A DNA stretch of 64,000 nucleotides. Origin: Apis mellifera (taxonomy: Eukaryota > Arthropoda > Insecta > Hymenoptera > Apidae). The DNA lies in the NCBI RefSeq assembly GCF_003254395.2, contig NC_037643.1, positions 9,692,963 to 9,756,962 of the forward strand. Direction: 5' to 3'. The notes beneath the pieces were generated by a model. That model saw only the letters and a list, made by a program, of their open reading frames with translations. It was not told the DNA's origin and ran no database searches. Positions within the stretch are counted from its first letter, which is position 1, and each line of letters starts with the position of its first letter. The position numbers and the translations under genes were made by a program. Below, one piece after another: positions 25,234 through 34,715 of this stretch.

Positions 25234-26169
25234 GTTAGTATTAATCGATATAAATTAATTGTAATTGAAATAATAGGGAATTTGATTCAAACTAACTAAA
25301 TGATTATTTTCAGATCGAGGACCCGTTAGAGCAGGCAATCAAATTTTTACAACCATTACAAGATTTGGCATCGAATAGAATAGAGACGCATCTTATGGCA
25401 TTTGAAATATACATTCGTAAAGGTATGTAAATTTTCGAATAATTATTTTGTTTTAGGAAGAAAAGGAGGTTATTTTTAACAAGAGTAGTCACTTGAAATA
25501 ATTTGCTACTTATTACATTATTTATAACAATCAAAAACACTGTAATACATTAACAATTACTTTTAAATAGTTAATAATGATTTTAAAATATAATGTTATA
25601 TCTTCAAAATTTAATTACTATTAATTTTTAATAATCAAATGCTTCTTGCAGGTCGTACGTTGTTAATGTTAAGGTCGATAAAACGTGCACACGGTTTAGA
25701 TCCTAATAATCCAGATCTTCATACATGTTTGGTACGTTTCATGTTATACATTAACCGTTCACCGTTGGAAGGACCCGTAGGCGAAGTAGTGAAACGGCAA
25801 ACATCGGGAATTTATTCAGCTTCAACAGCCACCCAATTGAATGCTGAATTCCTAAAAAAGAATCGAAACTCACTGCCGCATCTACTTCAGGGCGCGAGGA
25901 TGTTATATGTCCTGGATCCCTCTGCTCAAACAAAAGCTCTCTCACTTATCACAAACATTGATGGTCTCGAAAGTGTGACACTCCAGAATTGTACAAAAGT
26001 ATTGGAGTCATTATGCAACGGCGACTTTGGTCATTGCGATTCAACCATCGCTGATTATATGGTGAAATGTCATAAATACTTCCCATACGCGACCGCTTTT
26101 CGACCGCCAGAAACGAAAGTGACGGTAACGATCAAACATCAAGAGAAAGAGAATTCCATCAAGAACTGA
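25040..26169 (+). CDS. Naa15: N-alpha-acetyltransferase 15, NatA auxiliary subunit (C-terminal exons)
   Basis: NAA15 is the large scaffold subunit of NatA. It anchors the catalytic subunit NAA10 to the ribosome so that nascent proteins starting with Ser, Ala, Thr, Gly or similar residues are acetylated. Three exons, 25040-25233, 25314-25422 and 25652-26169, join in frame with introns of 80 and 229 bp and encode the last 272 or so residues. The first exon carries the charged, probably coiled-coil segment with LKKLRNKQRKQRRKAE followed by LDELIPEKLER. The next begins IEDPLEQAIKFL and includes ETHLMAFEIYIRKG. The last has SIKRAHGLDPNNPDLH and NSLPHLLQGARMLYVLDPS. All align without gaps of note to the C-terminal TPR-like region of animal NAA15. 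The upstream two thirds, which contains the NAA10-wrapping TPR helices, is not found anywhere in the 25 kb to the left. Confidence 0.95.
25314..25422 (+). CDS. Naa15: Naa15 exon B
   Basis: The acceptor is TTTTCAG and the donor GTATGT. It encodes IEDPLEQAIKFLQPLQDL and continues to IYIRK, ending one base into the next codon. This is among the best conserved parts of the family. Confidence 0.95.
25652..26169 (+). CDS. Naa15: Naa15 terminal exon
   Basis: The acceptor is CTTGCAG. The exon encodes the final 172 residues and ends with TGA at 26167-26169. The extreme C terminus is charged (HQEKENSIKN) and differs from the acidic vertebrate tail, as usual for insects. Confidence 0.95.
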
Positions 26170-26520
26170 TCCAGGCACGCGCTGTCCAGCGTTACTGAAT
26201 CGTTATCGTAGTTAGACGACGAGGCAAGCGAGGTATGAGAAGTATGCTAAAATATGTTTCGATCTACGTTGAAGAAACAAAAGAAAAAAAAAAAAGAAAA
26301 GAAAGAACGAAATTAACGTTGAATTAAAAAAAAAAAAAAAAAAAACGAACTTGAACGAACGATGAACATATATAGTGAAAGAAGAAACGAAATTGGCGGA
26401 TTTAATATTAATAATTATTAAACATGTATTATACACGAACTGTTCCTGGAACGTTTCATGTAGTGTGAACAGTGCTGGATAAACAGTCTTTAATAATAAA
26501 TTATAACATGATGGGACACG
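26170..26520 (+). other. Naa15 3' untranslated region
   Basis: Sequence after the stop has two long A-rich runs at about 26280-26345 and then a canonical AATAAA at 26495-26500, 326 bp after the stop. Further AATAAA words occur downstream to about 27.9 kb, so longer 3' ends are possible. Confidence 0.6.
26495..26500 (+). terminator. Poly(A) signal candidate for Naa15
   Basis: The first AATAAA after the stop codon. Use is inferred from position only. Confidence 0.55.
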
Positions 26521-28599
26521 AGAGACAAACGCCTCTGAAGCGGTCCCGAATTTTAGGTGAACGAAGAAAAGAATGGCTTTAGCTAAATATTAATTAACAA
26601 TTGGTACAGAACGAATTAAATGAACGTTCTATCGACAGAACGTTCACGTTAAGAAGGATTGACAAAGTGTGAAAATGTTTAGTGCACGGATGGGATTGGG
26701 GCAGGGTGGTGAGGAATGGGGGTGGAGTACAGTGTGTAAAATATATGACGTGCGTAAACTAACACATTGGTACAAAATACAAGACTTGTATACATTCATA
26801 TGCGCGCTCTATGAATATTTCTACTTGATGTTAAGGTGTACTATTTTCAGCGATGTCTACATGAAATACTCTACTATGTAGAGTTTGAAAACTAGACGAT
26901 CATCGAGCACCGATAATTGTACCACATATGTTCGACGCTACTTTTTGAGAATAGACTTTGTTCCAAGTCACGTAATTTGTCTGGTTCACTTCATTCGTAA
27001 AAAAAAAAAACTGGTTCAAATTTGTCAAGTGAACAAATACAATCTATCGTTTTCCTTCTAGAAATATCATTTTATTCCTATGTTTAAAAACCAGGGTAAT
27101 AATCTACGTTTGGATTGGAGCCCTGATATTCCATCGAGAGAACAGTCAATATGGAAGTAAATGTCCATTTGCGAAAGTCTCTGTACGAAACTTATTATAA
27201 GAACGATAAAAGTGCGTATTGTGTACGCAAATTACCAAAGTATATGATAAATTGAAAAATAAGTGTCAATAGCAAAACAAACAAACAGAATAAAAAAACA
27301 TATATCTGTATGTGATCAGATACACAGAAATTTTAATAAAAGATAATGTTTAAATTTACAGGTATAAATCGAATGATGTTATGATTGCCTTGTTTATTTT
27401 TCAAAATGCCAATATATACTTATAAGTTGTGAGTTTCCTTGAATGAAAATGAAAAAAAGTTCAACAAAATGCAGATATTACAAACTAGTGATAATGTTTG
27501 TATATATTTCAACTATTACGTTAACAATATATATATATAAATATACATACCACACTTCCTATTTTATTTAAGTCATAGAATATAATTTTGCGATTAGTTA
27601 ATATAATAATATGGCAGTGTTGAAAGCTCACTGAATATCATCTTAATGGTAATCATAAAAATAAGATATTTGCATCAAGCGGTATTCATAGTAATATATA
27701 TTTAATATTTCAATTTGCTCTTAAAACATGCCGAATAAAATTTCACTACGTGCAAAATTAATCGATGGAATAATCTTCTATCAAAATATAATGAACATGA
27801 TTATATTGTTTAAATTCATACCTTCTGTAAATGCATGGAATGTTTCTCAGGGCTACGTAAATAATATCGTAACATAAGCGATAATGTAGATGTTTTATTC
27901 ATTCACTTTGCCATTAGTCATTTAATTATTGTACAATGCAAATAAAATATATGATTACTATACTAGTCTATCGATATACGAAATGTAAACAATTTACATT
28001 AGAAAAAGTAATGCACATTATCATACATCACTCACATTACAACTTTTTGACCATGCATCTACCGAAGCGTTTTTAGTATCTTTTAATACTATTTCCTTTT
28101 TAAATATATTATTTACATTTTACGCTTAAATTCATGCATAATTACAAAATTTTGGAAAGATAATGTGTATATATATATTAGTTGCTCCAATCTTTACCGG
28201 AGGTTGTTACCTCGATATAAAAATTTCTATTTCGCTCGTAAAACTAATTATCAAATCTTTAAGAAATAAATAATGTTGATTAAGGATGGTATATCGATCT
28301 TTAAAAGATTTCAGTTCAAATTTGCCTTTAAGTCCTTGATTTAATCAAACGAGCAAATAATAAGTGCATGGGTACCTCAACTCACATCCTCTTCCATCTC
28401 CTCATGTAAATGAATTCATCATATAGATTTTATATAAAGTTTATAACATATATATTTAAATTAACTTCTAAGATGACTTGTTATACTAATTAAAAGGATT
28501 TGAAAATCGAGCAAATTAATAATAATATATAAATTGCGATTAGTTATTATTTTAATCATTGTATTATTAATATATACTGCCATTTGCAATAAGCTATTA

Positions 28600-28935
28600 C
28601 AGTAAACTTCCGTATAACGCGGTTGTATAAAATCTGCGTTATAGGAAATCGTATTGTACAAGAATTTTTCTCGTATACGACGAATAATATAAAGTAACAT
28701 ATTTGGAATAATTATTGTCATATTAATCTTTATTTTCTATATTCTTTTTATTTTCTCTTTTATCAAATAGTTTTTAAAAATAAATAATATATATATATAT
28801 ATATATATGCTATTGATTAAAAAAAGAAAAAAACGTGTACATATCGTAAACATTGTACGAGGAATCGCGTTATATGAAAATAGTAATCGTAATATTTTTG
28901 TATTATGGCAACTCGCATTATACGGAAATCTACTA
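28600..28935. mobile_element. Degenerate pogo/Tigger-like non-autonomous element
   Basis: The left end CAGTAAACTTCCGTATAACG at 28600 and the reverse complement of the right end (TAGTAGATTTCCGTATAATG, ending about 28935) agree at most positions over about 27 bases. CAGT ends with a CGTATAACG-type body are typical of pogo/Tigger elements. A TA precedes the left end, consistent with their TA target site; the right-hand TA has been lost or shifted. Subterminal GCGTTATA words recur near 28633 and 28868. There is no transposase open frame, so it is a MITE-like remnant. Confidence 0.65.
28786..28809. repeat. (AT)n microsatellite
   Basis: About twelve AT units inside the pogo-like remnant. Confidence 0.9.
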
Positions 28936-29675
28936 TTATATTTTCTGCAATTGCTACTTATACATTGAGTAATATGCGAAAGAAGCTCAAATAATATATT
29001 CCTAAAAGATAATACATATAATATCAAATATGTTTTTTATAAATATTAATATTTTTGTCTCTTTATAAAACTTCTATACATTTTCACAATATTAATTAAA
29101 TATTTTTCTATATGATGAATTCAATCACACCATGTATAATTTCTTTATGTAACTTTACTCCATAGTTGTGACTACAAACGTAAGTGAAATAATATTTTAA
29201 AGACAAAAACATGGATATGTATAGTATGTACATAAACGTATTATCATTATCATATATGTCAAAACTCTATGTTCAATTTCTGTTTGTTGTTATATTAATA
29301 ACGAGTCAACATGAAAATATTATATCAGACATCAACAATCGCCCTTCCTTCAGTTGTTTTGTAAAGAATATTGAGATATCATTTTATCATTTCAAAGAAA
29401 TGATAGATACTTGTTACATGTTTTTATCATGCCATACTTTATCGTATCACTGTTTACACTTGTACAGTATATTGTTTGCAATATAGTTGCAGATAATATT
29501 ATCTTGATAACACTGCATAGTATCTTTGTATTATTGCTAAAGTTCTTTCACTTTCTGTACATTGTTTTATTTATTTTCCATAATATTATATAATTAATGT
29601 TAAAGGTAAAAATAGACTTGTAAAAATTTAAAATAAGTAGAGATATTCTTACTTTCCATCTGTACCTAATTCAAT

Positions 29676-29681
29676 TTTATT
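29676..29681 (-). terminator. Poly(A) signal candidate for DCTD
   Basis: AATAAA on the - strand, about 215 bases downstream of the DCTD stop codon and the first canonical signal after it. Confidence 0.45.
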
Positions 29682-29895
29682 TGTAAATATTGGTAACCAT
29701 AATTTTTCAGTAAAAATGAATATTCAGTAAAACTATAAGCCATGTTTGTGTTACCAAACAATTAATATTGTTTACAATTTTAAACCTGCAAAATGTCATG
29801 AAAAAAATAAAATAAAACATGAATACATATATAAAAAAATTTTTCATTACAGACTTTGTTATTATTATTACTTACATTATTTTTGTGAAAGTTTG

Positions 29896-29968
29896 TTAAT
29901 TACTTTCATTATTACTATCTATTTCAGTGAAATCAATTATTATCTGTTTGTTTTTTGGAGAATATTGG
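29896..29968 (-). CDS. DCTD: DCTD exon 4
   Basis: A pyrimidine-rich tract and TTTTTTAAG precede 29968. The 73-base exon encodes SQYSPKNKQIIIDF and a short acidic tail to TAA at 29896-29898. Its length and spacing align residue for residue with human RKFIPKCSKIVIDF. A second acceptor inside the intron (AG at 30069-30070) would give a nine-residue alternative ending at 30038. Confidence 0.85.
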
Positions 29969-30861
29969 CTTAAAAAAGAAAATTTACATCGTTAGTAAAT
30001 TTGAAGACGCATAATAAAAAATATTTGTTAAATATTGTCAAAGACTAAAAATTTTAATTTTAAAAAATCTAAAAAAATAAATTATTTCAAGTACCAATAA
30101 ATTCTTATATGGTTTTTTATATTTTTGACATTTATACAAGTTTAATAAAAATAAATATATAATCCAAATAACTAAAATACCTGTATATAATACCTGCTGC
30201 ATCAAACATTTTTTTTGCAGCAATAGTTTTTTCCTTTGTTGCATGTTTATCAGATACATATTTAACTAATTTTATTCCAGATTGTATTATTACTTTAGCA
30301 CATTCATTACATGGAAAGAGTGCAACATAAATGGTACAATTTTTAACACTGCTACAATTCTTATTTAAAATAGCATTAACTTCAGCATGACATACTGCAA
30401 ATTTCATATTATCATTATCATACAACATTAAATTATATAGATATATACAATAATAAATTACAAAGTGTTATCATGATACCATATAAAGATTTATTTTTTA
30501 ATGAATCATTAGAATTTTTGCACCAAGAAAATTCATCGTCACTACAACCTTTAGGCATTCCATTGTATCCAATACCTACAATTTGTTTGTCTTCATTCAC
30601 AATACATGCACCAACCTGAGTACGAGGATCTTTGCTACGTTTTGCACTTAAAAAAGCTATAGCCATAAAATAATCTTCCCAATCTATATAGTTTTCTCTT
30701 TTATTATTATCTTTATTTATACTATGGAGATATGAAACTTATGTTATGTTATAGTGATGATTAAGTAACTATTTAATTTAAATTATTAAATTATTAATAG
30801 AATATTTTAAATATTCTTACCATTTAGAATCGATTTCCGAATTATTATCATTTAATGACAT
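29896..30861 (-). CDS. DCTD: Deoxycytidylate (dCMP) deaminase
   Basis: It converts dCMP to dUMP, feeding thymidylate synthase. The family is zinc-dependent, allosterically controlled by dCTP and dTTP, and homohexameric. Four exons, 30821-30861, 30480-30721, 30181-30394 and 29896-29968, sum to 570 bases in frame, giving 189 residues against 178 in human; the extra residues are N-terminal. The protein starts MSLNDNNSEIDSK. It has DYFMAIAFLSAKRSKDP (about 30-46), the GIGYNGMPKGCSD nucleotide/allosteric segment (63-75), HAE at 97-99 (zinc ligand His97, catalytic Glu99) and PCNEC at 122-126 (zinc ligands Cys123 and Cys126). All catalytic residues are intact. The tail QIIIDFTEIDSNNESN matches the KIVIDF end of the human enzyme. 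The gene is convergent with Naa15 and very low in CpG. Confidence 0.94.
30181..30394 (-). CDS. DCTD: DCTD exon 3
   Basis: The acceptor TTTGCAG precedes 30394 and the joined codon gives YVCHAE, exactly the family motif. The exon contains both zinc-binding motifs and ends TACAG before donor GTATTT. Confidence 0.95.
30480..30721 (-). CDS. DCTD: DCTD exon 2
   Basis: The acceptor CCATAG precedes 30721. The exon encodes residues 14 to 94 and ends TATG with donor GTATCA. It carries the substrate and allosteric segments. Confidence 0.93.
30821..30861 (-). CDS. DCTD: DCTD exon 1
   Basis: The ATG is at 30859-30861. The 41-base exon encodes MSLNDNNSEIDSK plus two bases. The donor GTAAGA follows directly. 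This N-terminal extension is not conserved, so the exon rests on frame and splice signals. Confidence 0.8.
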
Positions 30862-31139
30862 TTTTATAAATTTGTTATATATATAATATGACATAAATAA
30901 AAAAGTTAAAATTAACATAAGAAATTTAAATTTTTATTTAAAAATTTAAATAAAATTTATAACTTTAGCTTCAATAACACGTGTGCGAATTTTTCTAACC
31001 TTAATAAATTATTATAAAAAATAATTAAATTTATAAAAGATAATATTGCAAAAATGATTATTAAAAATTATGTTTTTATAATTCCGTGATATATTAAATT
31101 TATTATAATACATAAATTTTATATATTTAATAAAATTAT
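30862..31139. promoter_or_regulatory. DCTD 5' flank
   Basis: AT-rich sequence directly upstream of the DCTD start. I see no TATA box or initiator that stands out from the AT background. The promoter presumably lies here by position. Confidence 0.3.
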
Positions 31140-31600
31140 GCATAAGTACGCGCCAAAAATATAAACAAGGAAAACAAATAATAAAGAAAGATAGAGATAA
31201 GCTAAAAATCAGACAATTAGTGCCATCTAGAGTATCGTAGATGAAACAATATAAACAAAGAGGAAGAATAATAAAGAAGCAAATAAGATAAAATAAGAAT
31301 TTACTATCAATGCCATCTTTCTTAAAAAAAAAGATTGGTCTTTTTCTTTGTTAAAAATATTTAAAAAATAGCAGTGATTCTCAATTCTTACTTTGTCTTA
31401 TCTTGTTTTTGATGCTCGCAAGATGGCATTGTCAATCAATTCTAATCCTATTTCTATCCTTTTCCTATTATTTACTCTCTTTATCTCTATAAATCATATT
31501 TCATTTGCGACACTCTACAGATGGCACTGATTCCCTAATTTTTACCTAATCTTTATTCTTTTTTTGCTATTTGTTCTTTTTATCTTTATTACGAAAATTT
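31140..31600. repeat. Divergent GCCATCT repeat cluster
   Basis: Degenerate units of about 90-100 bp are each built from an A-rich segment (AATAAAGAA, GATAAG, TAAAAAT) leading into AATGCCATCT or AGTGCCATCT. Two units read left to right (cores at 31219-31228 and 31309-31318). Two read on the opposite strand (AGATGGCATT at 31421-31430 and AGATGGCACT at 31519-31528). A fifth, decayed copy without the core lies near 31365-31405. The whole is an imperfect inverted repeat centred near 31370. The core resembles the AGATGGC part of the CTCF site. The units resemble no transposon I can name. Confidence 0.65.
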
Positions 31601-32830
31601 ATTTTCTTAAAAGAGAATTCTAATTAACTTTATCGAAATTTTTGCATATTTTTTTGTTAATTTCAATAGAATATATTTAATCAAATTTTTATTTATTATA
31701 TATTATTTATAGTTTTTTCATAGTTATTCGTATTAATTATAAATATTCATTTTATTCGATTTGTACATATTAATCACGTTAAAGTCATTCCTAAACTCAT
31801 TTCTATTAGAATAATTTTTACAATCCGTAATTATTATGCAAGTAATTTTTATAAATTATATTTTTATTCCGATTTTTTTTTTAAAAATTCGAAATAGATT
31901 TTTTTTAATCCATTTCAAGATTTTAAATAACCAAATAATATTGTATCTATCAAATATTTTTTTTTGCATTGAAATAAAACATTTAGAAAAATATACATCA
32001 CTGATTAATTTTTAAAATTACATGAAATATGACATGTATGATTCTATTTATGTAAAGTGTTATCTAAATAAAATTAACTTATCAAGATTACAATGAAATT
32101 GATCTCAAGAATAATATGTCGAAAATATCTATTCTGAAATATGATCGATAAATATAATAATGGTGCACGAAAGAGCTCAGGACAAACTTCTTAAACACGG
32201 TAGTAATGGTTCCTGGTACCAATAAATCATTCAATTTTAAATGCATTTATTGCAAAAATCTTTTATCCATAGTTCATTATAAAAAAGAAATATATAGATA
32301 TATATTTTAATTTTTCTCAAGAATTATATTTATATATTATTTTATGGGAATTTGATTCAAGATATTATATTTCTTTGGATAATATATTATCATGAAAAGC
32401 TAAACAAGTAAAATATAGATAATAGACAAGCGAGTTACACGCAAAATTGGTAAAGACGTCGATATTTCGTGACATATTTCGTGATTCTTTCGGTGGAACT
32501 TGAGATAAAAATAATATTTCCTATCATGAAATTGTCATTATAAAACATAACAAATTTATATTTGTTATATTTGAAATTTATTGATAATTTTTCTTGTTAA
32601 ATTAAGATTAGAAATTTTTGTTTATTCAATAACAATAAGAAATACAAATTTTTTTCAATACTGATCTATAAATGGTCTTTTTCATTACAATAAATATTAC
32701 ATATATAACATACGTGTAAAATTTATTGAAAAAGATATTTGTTTCTGTAATTTAATAAAATTTCAATTATCATATTTCAGATCAAAGATTTATTTCTACA
32801 TATAAATAAAGATTTATCGCCGATAATAAA
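31601..32830. other. AT-rich non-coding stretch
   Basis: I see nothing recognisable; very AT-rich with poly-A/T runs. Confidence 0.6.
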
Positions 32831-32837
32831 TGATAAA

Positions 32838-32999
32838 CGAGCTAAACCGCTCGAAACCCTAAGCTGAAAGCTTTTTTAAACGCTTGCTACACAAATGAGT
32901 ATACTTGGGCGCGGCACTGTAGACACGTTTTTCAACCCCCAAGTATACTTAACACTCTCTGTAAAAAGGGCTAATAATTCGTGGATTAAGGCACCCTTT
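32838..32999. repeat. Run of four inverted repeats
   Basis: Four consecutive hairpin-forming pairs lie in a short GC-richer block: CGAGC/GCTCG (32838-32853), AAGCT/AGCTT followed by a T6 run (32861-32877), AGTATACTTGGG/CCCAAGTATACT (32898-32909 with 32938-32949) and AAAGGG/CCCTTT (32965-32970 with 32994-32999). No RNA family is recognised. The block could be a structured RNA or clustered binding dyads. Confidence 0.6.
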
Positions 33000-33640
33000 G
33001 CGTAATCAGGATGTTACGATTAATTTTTATATCGAATGAAATTATAACACATGTTATGATTTTTAAATTACATAACTTTTCTACATATTTTCCATTTTAA
33101 AGGGAATAATCTTTTTCGACGATAAGTTGTATCATATATCGAGTGATATACATTTAAATCTAAATTTCAATGAGAAAAATTTACATATTAAAATATTCTA
33201 ACTGTATCCTATATCTGGTAACGAAACTATTGTTTTCATTGCACGCTTATTCCAGTCTCGAACACGCCATAATATTTTACGATACATCTGCGCGAGTAAG
33301 AGTACAGCTGCTGAATGAAAAGAGGTTTCTTCCGCCAAGTAGCATGGCTAATAAAATAATTCGTAGGATTGTGGCGTTATTCCTCGGGGAACCAACGCGC
33401 CCTCGGAATTATCTTCACGCGCAGTGCATTATCGTTTAATTGTAACTCCCCACATCCTTGCTGCGAGTATTGCATTTCCCTCGTCCATTCGCTTTATAAA
33501 AAAATTAACAAACCATTACAAAAAAATTCAATCAACTAGATTAATTTTTTTGGAAAGCGATTAAAAAAATTTCTAACAATTTTATTATACCGATGATCTT
33601 CATTTTTTTCGAAAAAAGAAAAAAATTGAAAACTGTCACC
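33000..33640. other. Non-coding stretch
   Basis: AT-rich, with a CpG-richer patch at about 33280-33435. An 89-codon open frame on + at 33170-33439 gives no recognisable protein. Confidence 0.5.
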
Positions 33641-34350
33641 GTGCAATATTCGTGAAACAAAGGGGCGAATACGAAGAATCGAATTTCTCATCGCGCAACG
33701 ATAAACGCCGTGGACGATGCCGAAAATTGGTCCAGGGAGGAGGACACGAAGGATGGTATTCCTGGCCGGCGTAGAACGGCGAGTATTGATTAAGGGGTTC
33801 GCAGGGAGGTATCCTCCTAGTCGAGGGGATTTGCTGTGTGAATGTGGGGTTGAATGGTGGGGATTGTCGTGGGGGGTTGAAGAACGCCGACACAGGCCGA
33901 GGGTGGTGTTTGCCCCATGTACTTGCTCTGGGGATTGCACGCAGTGGGTGCGTGTGTGCCGCGCATGCGTGCCGCGCCTCCGCTCTTGCACGCATGCACA
34001 TTTTTGCGTGTATTTACAGTGTACGGTTGCCGAGCCGGTATACGCATTGGCGATTTGCACGTGGCGTTGCCGGTGATTGACGAACAAAAGAGAAGAGAAT
34101 CGGGTTGTGAAAACTGCGAGAGTAAAGGGAGAAAAAAGAAAGAAAGAATACGATTCGAGGAAAGATAACCTCCCTCGCAACGTATGTAATCATTCAAGAT
34201 AATATATCTTCGTAATGTGAACTCACGTGAGAAAGATCTTTCGTCTCTGTTCAATTCACGGTTCGTAACGAGAGTGATCTTCGTCAAAGTCGCATTTCGT
34301 GTGGCGTTTAGCGTGTTATACGCCGGTATACGAAGTATATACAATAGTGG
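33641..34350. promoter_or_regulatory. CpG-rich promoter-like region
   Basis: An abrupt change from AT-rich to CpG-rich sequence. Open frames of up to 214 codons exist in four frames at once, which points to base composition rather than coding. It leads directly into a segment with a TATATA word (about 34336-34342), a TCAGT initiator-like word (34354-34358) and a strong splice donor at 34716. Confidence 0.4.
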
Positions 34351-34355
34351 TCGTC

Positions 34356-34715
34356 AGTTGAGAGTGGCCGACTGGAGAAACAGCAACGGGAGGCTCGTCC
34401 GTCTCGATAACACCTCCTTCTCGCTCTCTTTTTTTTTTTCACATCCGTCCGTCTTGCTTTCTCGCGGTGTGGCTTCCCTCCCTCTCTTTCTCTCAGCCAG
34501 CAGCAACAGAACCGGCACTGGCACCGAAGGGCTGCAGTTGCGATCGGATGATCGACGAGTACGCGTCTGTTGTGCGCATCGTTGAGTGTTCGCCCGGAAT
34601 GTCAGGTGTCTTTTCGATTCTCATTATCGCCTATCCTCGATGAATCGAAACAATAACGAGGCTGAAGCTTTGGATCGAAAAACGAGAGTGAGCAATGTTC
34701 ACGAAGATTCGTGAG
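34356..34715 (+). other. Candidate 5' exon ending in a splice donor
   Basis: The sequence ends CGTGAG followed by GTAAGAG, a near-consensus donor at 34716. The start is placed at the TCAGT initiator-like word and is uncertain. A short open frame MFTKIRE starts at 34695 and reaches the donor in phase 0. It may be an untranslated first exon of the pigs gene, whose first coding exon has an acceptor at 49510, or belong to another transcript. No transcript data can be consulted here. Confidence 0.35.

Larger units (their letters stand above)
26521..29600. other. AT-rich spacer between convergent genes
   Basis: No coding exon is recognised. The spacer is strongly AT-rich and CpG-poor. It holds one recognisable mobile-element remnant at 28600-28935 and an (AT)n run inside it. 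Part of it may be extended 3' UTR of Naa15 or DCTD. Confidence 0.6.

Noticed and set aside
27612..27633. miR-34-like word TGGCAGTGTTG
   Set aside because: Only the first eleven bases match, and no hairpin partner is visible in the AT-rich flanks.
30038..30068. Short alternative final DCTD exon
   Set aside because: As the main form it would lose the conserved IIIDF tail; it is kept only as a possible minor splice variant.
32963..33040. U11 snRNA-like start AAAAAGGGCT followed by an AATTTTTA Sm-like site
   Set aside because: Ten bases of identity to the canonical U11 5' end is suggestive, but the spacing to the Sm-like site is too short and the U11 stem-loops are not evident.
33536..34344. 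Minus-strand frames of 121-214 codons
   Set aside because: Four overlapping frames on both strands are open at once in this CpG-rich promoter-like block, so composition explains them.
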